From assembly GCF_001885075.1 (NCBI RefSeq), contig NZ_MODU01000004.1, positions 1 through 64,000 on the forward strand: a DNA stretch of 64,000 nucleotides. Direction: 5' to 3'. This document shows, one piece after another, positions 1 to 9,113 of this stretch; positions within the stretch are counted from its first letter, which is position 1, and each line of letters begins with the position of its first letter. The DNA comes from Alteromonas sp. V450. Lineage in GTDB: Bacteria > Pseudomonadota > Gammaproteobacteria > Enterobacterales > Alteromonadaceae. The translations under genes were made by a program, and so were the position numbers. The notes beneath the pieces are model-generated. The model saw only the letters and a program-made list of their open reading frames with translations. It did not search any database and was not told the origin of the DNA.

Positions 1-286
1 GGTGTTACGCTCCAGTTACCCACATCGTCTGCGGTGGTGGTTAAATCTGGGGTGCCGTCGCCATCAATATCAACCTCGACCACGGCATTGGCCTCAGCCG
101 TACCGGTGATCACCGTGCCGTTGCCTGCATCGATTGTCGGCGCAGCAGGGGCAGTGGTGTCGATGACCACAGTGCCATTCGCGGTACTGCTATTTCCTTC
201 AAGATCGGTGGCTGTCACTATGGTGCTATAACTGTCTTCCGCTAATGCATCCACGGTATCATCAGCCAGTGTCCAGGTACCGTTGC
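1..286 (-). pseudogene. Out-of-frame continuation of the giant Ig-repeat adhesin
   Basis: On the minus strand this stretch is open from about position 286 to the window edge. It encodes more bacterial Ig-like repeat (motifs GTWTLADDTV, DTTAPAAPTIDAGNG, GTVITGTAEANA), matching the end of the adhesin frame that stops at 242. It lies in a different frame from the upstream part. At the junction, a unit that reads GTAEA jumps straight to the GTWTLADD part of a unit, so roughly 25-30 residues expected between these motifs are missing as well as the frame. Either a short out-of-frame deletion broke the gene, or near-identical repeats were collapsed in assembly. The C-terminal secretion signal is outside the window. 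Confidence 0.7.
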
Positions 287-325
287 CTCAGCCGTACCGG
301 TGATCACGGTGCCGTTGCCTGCATC
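91..325. repeat. Near-identical 41-bp direct repeats flanking the adhesin frame break
   Basis: Positions 91-131 and 285-325 are the same 41-bp sequence with one mismatch (C versus G at the 24th base). Both encode the GNGTVITGTAEA part of an Ig-like unit. The frame of the adhesin breaks exactly at the edge of the second copy, near 284-288, with a plausible 3-base GGC microhomology (minus strand). Such repeats are substrates for slippage or for assembly collapse. Confidence 0.8.
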
Positions 326-3300
326 AATAGTCGGTGCGTCAGGTGCAGTCAAGTCGATAACACCATTACTATCTTGTGCGCTCGCAGTATTGCCAGCATT
401 GTCCGTTGCGCTAACAACGACCGTGAAAGGCCCCTCACTTAACTCGACCGGAACTGTCGTGTTAAAATCCCCGTTCTCGTCAACGTCGATATCGAAGTTT
501 TGTGTGTTGTTTTGGCTATCCGTAACGGTAATAGATATGGTTGTTCCGGCAGCAAGATCGGTGGTTCCAGATATTTGTGGTGTGGGGTCGTTAGTTATTT
601 CTTGTGGCTGGAGCGATATGACGGGCGGTGTAGTATCTACAATGCCGCCGTTGTCCACAACCGTTGCAGTATTTCCAGCCTCATCAGTAATTTCGACGGT
701 AACCTGGTAGCTGCCTTCATTTAATGGCTCACCTACATCAACGCTGAAATTTCCGTTTTCATCGGCATTAGTAATAATCGTTTGTTGCTCACCTTGACTA
801 TCAATGATCGTGATAACGATATCATCGGTTGTCGATGCATCAGTTGTTCCCGATATAGTGGGGGTATTATCGTTCCCCTCGGCTTGAGGAGTAAGTGTCA
901 CTGTGGGCGGTGTGACATCAAGTTCTATTGTGGCGTCAGTTGTGGTGCTATTACCTGTGTCATCAGTAACGGTAACTTCAACATCGATGTCTCCCTCTTG
1001 AATACTATCCGGTATATCGACATTAAACTCACCGTTCTCGTCAGTGGTGTCGACTATTGTTACAGTGTTACCTTCATTATCAGTAATAACGACAACTATT
1101 TCTGCATTCGGTGCATCAGAGCTACCGCCAATACCTTCGCTTCCATTTGTCGGAGAGCCTGTCTCGATAACTATACTCGGGCCTGATGTGTCAATTACCG
1201 CGTTGATTGACGTGGTGCCAACATTTCCTGCTGCGTCCGTAACAGTAGCACTAACCGTAAAATCGCCTTCTGCGAGCGGTTCGGGCGTTTCAACACTAAA
1301 CGTTCCGTCTTCTTGTACCAGTACATTAACCGACTGCACGACGCCATTACTGTCTGTAATTTCAAGCGTAACCGTGGTGTTAGGTAGGGCGTCGGTAGTA
1401 CCTTCTATCAAAGGCGTATCATCATTGCTTGAGCCAATTGGTGATATTTCAATAACAGGAGAGGTTTGGTCGATTTCACCTGTCACGGTTACTGTTGCGC
1501 TTTCTCCCGTGGGGGTTGTTACTGACACAACGACTGAGAAGTCACCCTCATTGAGTTCGGTAGGCACTGTTTCGCTAAAGTTACCCGTTTCGTCCACAAT
1601 AGTAGTAAATGTTTGTTCATTCCCTTCACTGTCTGTCACAGTGATAAGCACATTACTCCCTGCTGGCGCATCGGTTTCACCTGAAATCTCGGGTGTGGCA
1701 TCGTTAGTTGGCGAGGTAACGTCAACGTTCAGTACAGGGCTACTCGGATCAAAAATGCCGTTTGCCTGTGTTTCTGCTGTATTACCTGCACTATCGGAAA
1801 CCGATGCAAGAACGCTAAACTCGCCTTGTGTAACAGCATTTGGGACATCAATAGAAAACGTTCCGTCGGCTAATACTGTCGTTGTTATAGTTTGATCAGC
1901 GCCTGAACTATCTGTCACGATAATCGTTATCTCACTGCCAGGTGCAGCGTCTGTAGTACCAGAGATGTTAGGGGTTGAATCACCATTATTTCCAGGATCA
2001 TTTATCGAAATAGTGGGGGCTTGTGTATCTACTTCACCCTGCGCCGTTGCAGTAGCAGTGTTGCCTATCTGATTTGTAACGCTAGCTAAAACGGTAAATT
2101 CACCATCAGACAACTCAACCTGTGTGTCTGCTGAATAGCTACCATCTACTTGCACAGTAGCTTCAATCACTTGGGTATTACCATTACTGTCCGTAATCGT
2201 AAGAGATACAACGCTTCCTGGCTCGGCATCAGTAGTGCCTGAGATGGTGGGCGTAGTGTCGTTACCCAATGCTATTGAATCGATTGTGATCGTAGGTGGC
2301 GTGACATTGATAATACCAGCGCTTTCAGCAGTAGCTGTATTGCCAACTTCGTCTGTTACGCTTGCATTGACGATAAAATCGCCTTCAACAAGTGATTCAG
2401 GTACAGTTGCTGAATAAGTACCATCATCTTGAACCGTCGTGGTGACAGTCTGTGTATTTCCTTCGCTGTCTGTAATGACAAGGGTAACTGTCGTACCAGC
2501 AGTGGCGTCCGTTGTGCCAGTGATTGTCGGCGTCGTGTCAGATAGTGTGCCTATCGTATCTATGGTAATCAACGGCGCCGTTGTGTCAATTTCACCTGTT
2601 GTTGAATTATCTGCAGTGTTACCTGTAGGCTCTGTCACAGTGACGTCAACGGTAAACGCCCCGTCGGAGAGGGCTTCTAGAACGTCGGCGCTGAATGTAT
2701 TATCTGCGGTAACAGACGTGGTTAATGTTTGTACGTTGCCCTCGCTGTCGGTAATCGTTAAAGTTACCGTGCTTCCTGGAATTGCTGATGTAGTGCCGGT
2801 GACCGTCGGCGTTGGGTCGCTTGTGAGGCCTATGGGGTCTAACACAATGGTAATGTCTTGCGCTTGTTCACCTGTCCCGTTTACATTGTTGGGCTCAAGT
2901 TCATTATTGTCAGTTGCGTTTGGAGCGAATTGAAACCCAACGGGATTTACGTCTTCGTTAATACGGCCAACGCGGACAAAGTTGCTTCCGCCCTCTGTGC
3001 CTGCACCGCCATCAAGACCTGCCGCAGTAGCCTCTAACGATTCTAAAATATCCTCTTCACCTTCAAGAAGGTCAAGAAAATCGGTGTTGCTTTCTGATTG
3101 GTCTGGTTGTGTTTCAAGCGTGGCTGCGAGTGCTTCTAAGCTTTCGTCGAACACTGCAAATTCGTCGTCTGAATTACTGTCAGTGAAATCGAGTTGAAGC
3201 GGGAATGTCGTATTGGTGTTAGCAGGAAGAATTCGCAATTGACCGTCTACACTAACAGTGACCTGAGTACCCGTTTCGGTGCTGATTACATCGCCTTCGT

Positions 3301-3397
3301 AGACAACCACACCAACGGTTAACGCTATTGTTTCGCCCGACTCAAAACGCGTTAATGACGCTTGGCCTTCGATTGCTGTGATAATTACTTCTGCCAT
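242..3397 (-). CDS. LapA-type giant surface adhesin, N-terminal part with Ig-like repeats
   Basis: A cell-surface adhesin exported by the adjacent type I system. I start it at the ATG at 3397 (MAEVIITAIEG), because the upstream in-frame ATG at 3448 adds 17 hydrophobic residues not expected in this family. Residues 1 to about 130 look like a LapA retention module, ending in a TAAG dipeptide-cleavage motif near residues 124-127. About nine Ig-like units of roughly 93 residues follow, each with the pattern NDTTPTISGTTDA...ITDS.GN...DGTFS...EGDFTV..SVTD..GNTAT. A tenth unit of a different subtype (APDAPTIDAGNG) begins and is then broken: the frame ends at 242 after a shift near 286. The composition is very acidic and rich in Thr, Asp and Gly, as expected for Ca-binding extracellular repeats. 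The assignment to the LapA class rests on the retention module and the neighbours; the repeats alone would only say Ig-like adhesin. Confidence 0.85.
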   Translation of the reverse strand: MAEVIITAIEGQASLTRFESGETIALTVGVVVYEGDVISTETGTQVTVSVDGQLRILPANTNTTFPLQLDFTDSNSDDEFAVFDESLEALAATLETQPDQSESNTDFLDLLEGEEDILESLEATAAGLDGGAGTEGGSNFVRVGRINEDVNPVGFQFAPNATDNNELEPNNVNGTGEQAQDITIVLDPIGLTSDPTPTVTGTTSAIPGSTVTLTITDSEGNVQTLTTSVTADNTFSADVLEALSDGAFTVDVTVTEPTGNTADNSTTGEIDTTAPLITIDTIGTLSDTTPTITGTTDATAGTTVTLVITDSEGNTQTVTTTVQDDGTYSATVPESLVEGDFIVNASVTDEVGNTATAESAGIINVTPPTITIDSIALGNDTTPTISGTTDAEPGSVVSLTITDSNGNTQVIEATVQVDGSYSADTQVELSDGEFTVLASVTNQIGNTATATAQGEVDTQAPTISINDPGNNGDSTPNISGTTDAAPGSEITIIVTDSSGADQTITTTVLADGTFSIDVPNAVTQGEFSVLASVSDSAGNTAETQANGIFDPSSPVLNVDVTSPTNDATPEISGETDAPAGSNVLITVTDSEGNEQTFTTIVDETGNFSETVPTELNEGDFSVVVSVTTPTGESATVTVTGEIDQTSPVIEISPIGSSNDDTPLIEGTTDALPNTTVTLEITDSNGVVQSVNVLVQEDGTFSVETPEPLAEGDFTVSATVTDAAGNVGTTSINAVIDTSGPSIVIETGSPTNGSEGIGGSSDAPNAEIVVVITDNEGNTVTIVDTTDENGEFNVDIPDSIQEGDIDVEVTVTDDTGNSTTTDATIELDVTPPTVTLTPQAEGNDNTPTISGTTDASTTDDIVITIIDSQGEQQTIITNADENGNFSVDVGEPLNEGSYQVTVEITDEAGNTATVVDNGGIVDTTPPVISLQPQEITNDPTPQISGTTDLAAGTTISITVTDSQNNTQNFDIDVDENGDFNTTVPVELSEGPFTVVVSATDNAGNTASAQDSNGVIDLTAPDAPTIDAGNGTVITGTAEATVPGHWLMIPWMH
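3017..3028 (-). other. Predicted LapG cleavage site (TAAG) in the adhesin retention module
   Basis: The codons for Thr-Ala-Ala-Gly lie at the end of an alpha-helical acidic segment (EEDILESLEA) and before a Gly-rich linker. In LapA of Pseudomonas fluorescens, LapG cuts between the two alanines of the same TAAG motif about 108 residues from the N-terminus. Here the motif is about 125 residues in, so placement and sequence both fit. Confidence 0.7.
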
Positions 3398-3656
3398 AAA
3401 TCCTCGCAATACGCTAAAAAAATAAACTTCTCTTAAGAAGCGTAGCAAAGGATTCGGTATTCGTTACCGGACCATAGTACGGGGGCGCGTTAACCTTTGG
3501 TCTAAGCATTATTTTTCTGTCTAGGTGGTTACCCCTAAATTCTTAATATTTAGTCGAAATCTGCATCTGACAATTTGCACTACGCGTATAGTTGTCTACC
3601 CTTTTCATAAAACAGAGTTGTCAGAATTAAGCGCAACCTACAAAAGAGAACCGTGT

Positions 3657-5573
3657 ATGAAGTCAATTACATCAGGCGTGTCTTGGCTCGCTATAGCAGC
3701 AGCCACAACAGCATTTACGCAGGGCAACGTGAACGCTGCTGAAGCGAATTTGGAAGACTATGTTCGCAAAGTCGTAAACGAGAACCCTGAAGTACAGGCA
3801 AGCTGGCATCAACTTCAGGTTGCGATGTCTGATGTGGACATTGCACGTGGCGGATTCAAACCACAGATAGACGTTGTAGCGTCTAGCGCTTATTCAGACA
3901 GGAACTATGGGCTAGACCGAGAATTCATGGGGCACACTGGCGAACTGCAGCTTACTCAAATGCTTTACGATGGCTTTTTGACAAGCAGCGAAGTCAAACG
4001 ATTTAAGCAAGCGCAGGTTGTTCGATTTTTCGAATTGATGGGGGAAGTTGAGCAGAAATCTCTTGAAACGTCGCTTGCGTTCATGGATGTGAAAATGTTC
4101 AGAGAACTCTTGGCGTTGGCCGAAGAAAATCTGCTAACTCACGTCGACGTGTTCAAACAGATAGAAGAGAGCGTTGAAGCCGGTGTAGGGCGAAGAGCCG
4201 ACCTTGAACAAATAAGTGGCCGTCTCTCTTTGGCTGAATCTAATGTATTGACCGAGCTATCTAATTTACACGATGTAACTGCACGATTTTTACGTTTAGT
4301 TGGTGAAAAGCCTGCTGAGTCTCTAGCGTCTGTCTCTATCAGTTCCGCTTTTGTCGATGCTACGGTGACAGATTTACAAACACTCATGACTAACGCTTAT
4401 GGTTCTAACCCCCAGTTTAATGCCGCAATATATAATATTGACGCGCAGCGCTACGCAGTTGACAGCGCAAAGAGCCTATACCATCCGCGTGTCAACCTAA
4501 CCGCAAGTTATGGTGCACAAACACGTGACCAAGCGGCACTCAATAACACTATTACTGAGGCGAGTGTGGGCGTAAATGTTACCTACAACCTCTACAATGG
4601 TGGCGCTGATCGTGCGGCAATACGCCAGGCACTCTCTCAAGTCGATTTAGCAAAAGATCTTAGAGACAAGGCGTGTATAGATATGCGTCAAACTGTCCAG
4701 ATTGCCTACAACGATATTATTAACATCACGGCCCAATTACCTTCTTTGAATGCACATCGTTTATCTTCAGATCGCGTAAAATCCGCTTACATGGACCAGT
4801 TTACTATTGGAGAACGGTCGCTGTTAGACCTTCTCGACTCAGAAAATGAATACTATGAGTCGAGCCGCGCTTATTTAGAAGCACAGTACACGCTAGAAAA
4901 AGCACGAGTCAGACTATTAGCTGCTTCGGGAAATTTAGCACAAACACTTGGTATAACGAAGGACGGCGTGCCGGATATCCTAGATATGGCTGAAGAGCAA
5001 ATATCGTTTGACCCTAACTATGTTTGCCCTGCAGTTAAAACTAATTTTGACGACGACGCGAACATACTAAAGCGTGATTCGGACAAAGACGGGGTAGTCG
5101 ACATCTGGGACGACTGCGTAGATTCATCGCCCGGTGCTAACGTCGATGATTACGGCTGCGAAGCAAAGGAGCCAGAAGTTAGTGCAGCAGATTTTACTAT
5201 TGATAATGCAGACATTGTCGAGTCGTTCACGGTAAATATTGAGTTTAGCAAGGGCTCGTCCCGCGTTATGCCTGAGTATAATGACGAACTGCAAAAGATT
5301 GTGGACGCACTACAAAAAAATAGCGAACTTGGTGTCATTATCCACGGCCATGCGTCGTTAGACGGTGACGAAGGATTTAATCAACGCCTGTCAGAACGAA
5401 GAGCAAAGTCTGTCGCTTCCAGACTTATCCAAATGTCAGACATTAAACCGCGTAGGATCACGGCAATAGGCTATGGTGAGAGCCGACCTTTGGTGAACGA
5501 AGAATCTGAGCAGGCCAATAAAAGAAATCGTCGAATAGAGGCCTCAATAATTAAACTAGATTCTGCTCCTTAA
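3657..5573 (+). CDS. lapE: TolC-family outer membrane channel fused to an OmpA peptidoglycan-binding domain (LapE-like)
   Basis: The outer-membrane component of the type I secretion system for the adhesin encoded divergently next to it. The ATG at 3657 follows AAGAGA and begins a signal peptide (MKSITSGVSWLAIAAATTAF ... NVNAAEA); the longer open frame from 3525 has no such start. Residues about 30-460 are the TolC/OEP fold with the two repeated halves (ENPEVQASW near the N-terminus, and YNLYNGGADRAAI near residue 320). Residues about 465-500 form a thrombospondin-3-like Asp-rich linker (DSDKDGVVDIWDDC). Residues about 530-638 are an OmpA C-terminal domain (VNIEFSKGSSRV, LSERRAKSVA, GYGESRP, NRRIEASI). 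The fusion should anchor the channel to peptidoglycan. The next gene starts 16 nt downstream, so it is probably co-transcribed. Confidence 0.9.
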   Translation: MKSITSGVSWLAIAAATTAFTQGNVNAAEANLEDYVRKVVNENPEVQASWHQLQVAMSDVDIARGGFKPQIDVVASSAYSDRNYGLDREFMGHTGELQLTQMLYDGFLTSSEVKRFKQAQVVRFFELMGEVEQKSLETSLAFMDVKMFRELLALAEENLLTHVDVFKQIEESVEAGVGRRADLEQISGRLSLAESNVLTELSNLHDVTARFLRLVGEKPAESLASVSISSAFVDATVTDLQTLMTNAYGSNPQFNAAIYNIDAQRYAVDSAKSLYHPRVNLTASYGAQTRDQAALNNTITEASVGVNVTYNLYNGGADRAAIRQALSQVDLAKDLRDKACIDMRQTVQIAYNDIINITAQLPSLNAHRLSSDRVKSAYMDQFTIGERSLLDLLDSENEYYESSRAYLEAQYTLEKARVRLLAASGNLAQTLGITKDGVPDILDMAEEQISFDPNYVCPAVKTNFDDDANILKRDSDKDGVVDIWDDCVDSSPGANVDDYGCEAKEPEVSAADFTIDNADIVESFTVNIEFSKGSSRVMPEYNDELQKIVDALQKNSELGVIIHGHASLDGDEGFNQRLSERRAKSVASRLIQMSDIKPRRITAIGYGESRPLVNEESEQANKRNRRIEASIIKLDSAP

Positions 5574-5589
5574 ACCTAGGAAGGCCTCA

Positions 5590-7749
5590 ATGACGGATAA
5601 GAAGGTCGTACAAGATGTTTCGTGTCTAGAGCAGAAAGGTGGTGTGTTGATGGATTGTTTGATGACAATTTGTCGCGCACACCACATGAATGTTTCTCGC
5701 GCAAATTTGATAAGTGGACTGCCGCTGGATAAGGGTAAACTGACACCCGCGGGCTTTGAACGTGCAGCGAAAAGGGCTGGGCTTACCAGCAGAACAGTTC
5801 GAAGAACATTGGAACAAATCAATACGGCGTTGCTGCCTGCTGTGCTTATTCTAGAGGATGAGCGCGCCTGTGTTGTTCACGCTATAACAGACTCAAGCGC
5901 GTCAGTGTCTTACCCTGAACTCGACAGTGCAGCTGTTACTGTTCCATTCGAAGAAATTGATAAAAGCTACACCGGCTACGTTATATTTGCGCGACCCGAA
6001 ATGCACGCAAGCGATAATAAGTCAGGTATAGATAAATCATCAGTGGGACATTGGTTGTGGTCAACAATAAAAACCGCGAAAAGCCTTTACCGCGACGTAA
6101 TTTTTGCGTCTGTTTTTATTAGTTTACTATCCATAGCACTTCCCCTTTTTGTCATGAATGTTTACGACAGAGTGGTGCCAAATGCTGCACTTGAAACGTT
6201 GTGGGCGCTAGCTATCGGCGTGTTATTAGTATTAACCGCAGACTTTTCACTTCGCATGCTAAGGCAGTATTTTGTTGAACTGGCGGCAAGCCGTTTAGAC
6301 GTTACGTTGTCCGCGAAAATACTTGAAAAAGTGTTAGCCATTCGTTTAGAAAACAAACCCGCAAACAGTGGATCATTCATAAACAGTCTTCAGTCATTTG
6401 AAAGTATTCGGCAGTTTTTTGGTTCAGTAACGCTTGTTGCGCTTGTTGATTTGCCCTTTGGGCTAGTGTTCGTTTTCATCATTGCGATGATCGATATTTA
6501 CCTTGCCATTCCTTTGCTTTTAGGTGCAACGGTTCTATTTTTATATGCGCTTAAAGCGCAGCGTGTTATGCGCCAATTGTCAGAAGAGTCTATGGTCATA
6601 GGCGCGCGTAAAAGCAGTCTCATCACTGAATGTATTACGTCGCTTGAGGATGTGAAAGCATTTGGTTATCAAAGTCAAAAGCAAGGAGAGTGGGAAAAAC
6701 AAACCATTTTTTTGGCGAAGGTTAACGCTAAATTACGCATTGTATCAATGTCTGTTAGTAATGCTGCTTTATGGGTGCAGCAATCTGTTGGCGTAGTAAT
6801 CATATTAACGGGAGTCTACCTCATTATTGAGGGTTTCATTACTCAAGGAGGCCTGATAGCCGCGTATCTTCTTTCAAGTCGAGCAATGGGACCGGTATCG
6901 CAGGCAGCATCATTGCTTGCTCAGTACCATCAAGCGGAAACGGCCAAGGATACGTTGGATGAAATCATGGCGCTACCCAGTGAACAGAGCGGAAATACGC
7001 AGTTTAACAGCTCGTCAATACTGAAAGGGGATATCGAAGCAAAACAACTGTGCTTTAGATACCCAGATGAAAACACATTAGCGCTTAAAGACCTTAATTT
7101 ATCAATCAGGCAGGGCGAGCATGTCGCTATTTTAGGAAGAAATGGATGCGGTAAGTCGACATTGAATAAATTACTGCTCGGCTTCTATCGCCCAGAGTCT
7201 GGCCAGATAATGATTGACGGTATTGATTTACAACAATATGCCCCGGCAGTCTTACGTACCCATTTTGGGTATGTCCCTCAGGAGGTTAGCCTTTTTAATG
7301 GATCGTTGAGAGATAATATCTCAGCAAACGACAGCAGCGTTGATGATACTAGATTGTGGGAGGTTATTGTTCAGTGTGGCCTGGCAGATATTGTTAACGG
7401 AAACCCAAGCGGCGTTGAACAGAGTGTTGGTGAAAGAGGGTGTTTGTTATCGGGAGGGCAACGTCAAGCAGTGGCTCTTGCCAGAGCGATTTACCATGAC
7501 CCTTCAATTTACTTGATGGATGAGCCTACATCGGCAATGGATTCTGCAAATGAGGCGAAGCTTAAGGAAACAATTAAGCGAGCGGTCGCTGGTAAAACCC
7601 TAATTCTAAACACGCATCGAACCACGCTACTTGACTTGGTAAAACGTGTGATTGTCATAGAAAACGGCCGCATTATTGCTGACGGTAGAAAAGAAGATGT
7701 ACTTGTCCAATTTAAACAACCTGGTAACGCACTTAAGAGGGCACCATGA
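5590..7749 (+). CDS. lapB: Type I secretion ABC transporter (LapB-like) with inactive C39-like domain
   Basis: An inner-membrane ATPase that energises export of the adhesin. Residues 1-130 form an N-terminal C39-peptidase-like domain without a catalytic Cys in the usual position, as in RTX-type transporters that do not process their substrate. Residues about 150-430 are the transmembrane region (SVFISLLSIALPLFVMNVYD). Residues about 470-710 are the nucleotide-binding domain, with Walker A GRNGCGKST, signature LSGGQRQ, Walker B IYLMDEPTSAMD and the H-loop TH in ILNTHR. The length of 719 aa is typical for the family. It sits 16 nt after the TolC-like gene, and its stop overlaps the start of the HlyD gene (ATGA), so translation is probably coupled. 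Confidence 0.92.
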   Translation: MTDKKVVQDVSCLEQKGGVLMDCLMTICRAHHMNVSRANLISGLPLDKGKLTPAGFERAAKRAGLTSRTVRRTLEQINTALLPAVLILEDERACVVHAITDSSASVSYPELDSAAVTVPFEEIDKSYTGYVIFARPEMHASDNKSGIDKSSVGHWLWSTIKTAKSLYRDVIFASVFISLLSIALPLFVMNVYDRVVPNAALETLWALAIGVLLVLTADFSLRMLRQYFVELAASRLDVTLSAKILEKVLAIRLENKPANSGSFINSLQSFESIRQFFGSVTLVALVDLPFGLVFVFIIAMIDIYLAIPLLLGATVLFLYALKAQRVMRQLSEESMVIGARKSSLITECITSLEDVKAFGYQSQKQGEWEKQTIFLAKVNAKLRIVSMSVSNAALWVQQSVGVVIILTGVYLIIEGFITQGGLIAAYLLSSRAMGPVSQAASLLAQYHQAETAKDTLDEIMALPSEQSGNTQFNSSSILKGDIEAKQLCFRYPDENTLALKDLNLSIRQGEHVAILGRNGCGKSTLNKLLLGFYRPESGQIMIDGIDLQQYAPAVLRTHFGYVPQEVSLFNGSLRDNISANDSSVDDTRLWEVIVQCGLADIVNGNPSGVEQSVGERGCLLSGGQRQAVALARAIYHDPSIYLMDEPTSAMDSANEAKLKETIKRAVAGKTLILNTHRTTLLDLVKRVIVIENGRIIADGRKEDVLVQFKQPGNALKRAP

Positions 7750-9113
7750 ATCGCGTAGGTAATGGTGAAAAAAAAGATTGGTTACAGCGCCTGCTTAGAG
7801 GTTGGTTGGCTCCGCCTCCCGGTCAAGACTGGGTTGTCGAAGCGGAATGGGCGCGTATTATGCAAACACCTGCGAGAGCGAGAGTGTTGTTATATACCAT
7901 TCTGATAGTGCTTTTTGTTTTGCTGGTGTGGTCCTATTTTGCAGAAATTGACGAAGTTGCCAAAGGTGATGGAAAAGTCATTCCGTCTCAGCAGCTACAA
8001 GTACTCCAGTCGTATGATGGCGGAATAGTGCAGGACATCTTAGTTAAGGAAGGTCAAGCGGTAAAGGCTGGACAAGTATTACTTAAAGTCGACCCTACCC
8101 GCTACCTGTCTAGTCTTGAAGAGAATACAACACAGTTTGCAGCCTTAGCCGCAAAAGTACAGCGCCTAACCGCGTTAACGCAAGGCAGTGCTCTGCGGTT
8201 TAATCGAGATCTTAAAAAGCAAGCGCCGACAATCATTGAAAACGAGCGGAAGCTTTATAACTCCAATCTTGCAGAACTGGATGAAATCGCCGCGGGATCT
8301 GACAGTCGAATTTTGCAGCGTAGACAAGATGTCGAAGAATTAAAAGCAAGTCTGGCTCAATATGAGGATGTGTTAGATTTGTCAAAAAAAGAGCTGGCTG
8401 TTACCAAGCCACTTCTCGCATCCGGTGCAGTCTCGGAAATAGAAATCCTCCGGCTTGAGCGTCAAATTGTTGAGTTAGCGGGAAATATTAAAAAAGCAAA
8501 GGTCGCCATACAGCGAGGGCTAAATGCCATCGAAGAAGAGGTAATAAAAAAGGAAGAAAACAGGCTGAAGCTCGTTAATAGATGGAACCAAGAACTTACC
8601 GAAGCGACAGGGGAAATGGCTACACTTCAACAGTCGCAAACAAGTCTAGAGGATGTGGTATCGCAAGCTGATCTCAAATCACCAATAAACGGAACAGTGC
8701 AACGCTTACTTATCAACACTGTCGGGGGCGTCATTACGCCAGGCAGTGCGGTTGTCGAATTAGTACCGCAAGACGACCAGTTGATTGTAGAAGCAAAAAT
8801 TTCGCCCAAAGACATTGCATTTATTCGAGAAGGACAGCCGGCCATCCTTAAGTTTAGTGCTTATGACTTTACCATATATGGTGGTATGTCAGCCGCAGTG
8901 AAGCATATCAGCGCTGATGCTATTACCAATGATAAAGACGAAACCTATTATCTGGTTCGCCTTGAAACAAGAAAAACAATCGCTAATGAGGAGCTAGATA
9001 TTCTTCCAGGAATGATTGTTCAAGTGGATATATTAACTGGAAAGAAAACGGTTCTAAACTATATTCTTTCGCCCTTGTTCAATGTCACTGCCTCTGCGCT
9101 AAGGGAACGCTAA
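7746..9113 (+). CDS. lapC: HlyD-family periplasmic adaptor of type I secretion (LapC-like)
   Basis: A membrane fusion protein joining the ABC transporter to the TolC-like channel. A short cytoplasmic N-terminus is followed by one membrane helix (residues about 42-62, LLYTILIVLFVLLVWSYFAE). A lipoyl-like half (GGIVQDILVKEGQAVKAGQ), a long coiled coil (about 110-300) and the second lipoyl half with the HlyD signature (DLKSPINGTVQRL) come next. The beta-barrel end closes with LPGMIVQVDILTGKKTVL. It overlaps the upstream gene by ATGA and the downstream regulator by TAATG, so all four genes behave as one operon. The 455-aa length is normal for the family. Confidence 0.92.
   Translation: MNRVGNGEKKDWLQRLLRGWLAPPPGQDWVVEAEWARIMQTPARARVLLYTILIVLFVLLVWSYFAEIDEVAKGDGKVIPSQQLQVLQSYDGGIVQDILVKEGQAVKAGQVLLKVDPTRYLSSLEENTTQFAALAAKVQRLTALTQGSALRFNRDLKKQAPTIIENERKLYNSNLAELDEIAAGSDSRILQRRQDVEELKASLAQYEDVLDLSKKELAVTKPLLASGAVSEIEILRLERQIVELAGNIKKAKVAIQRGLNAIEEEVIKKEENRLKLVNRWNQELTEATGEMATLQQSQTSLEDVVSQADLKSPINGTVQRLLINTVGGVITPGSAVVELVPQDDQLIVEAKISPKDIAFIREGQPAILKFSAYDFTIYGGMSAAVKHISADAITNDKDETYYLVRLETRKTIANEELDILPGMIVQVDILTGKKTVLNYILSPLFNVTASALRER

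Noticed and set aside
34..3197. Several open frames of 60-280 codons on the plus strand across the adhesin
   Set aside because: They are antisense shadows of the repetitive, Thr/Asp-rich adhesin frame; their products are Val/Ser/Leu-rich low-complexity repeats without ribosome-binding sites.
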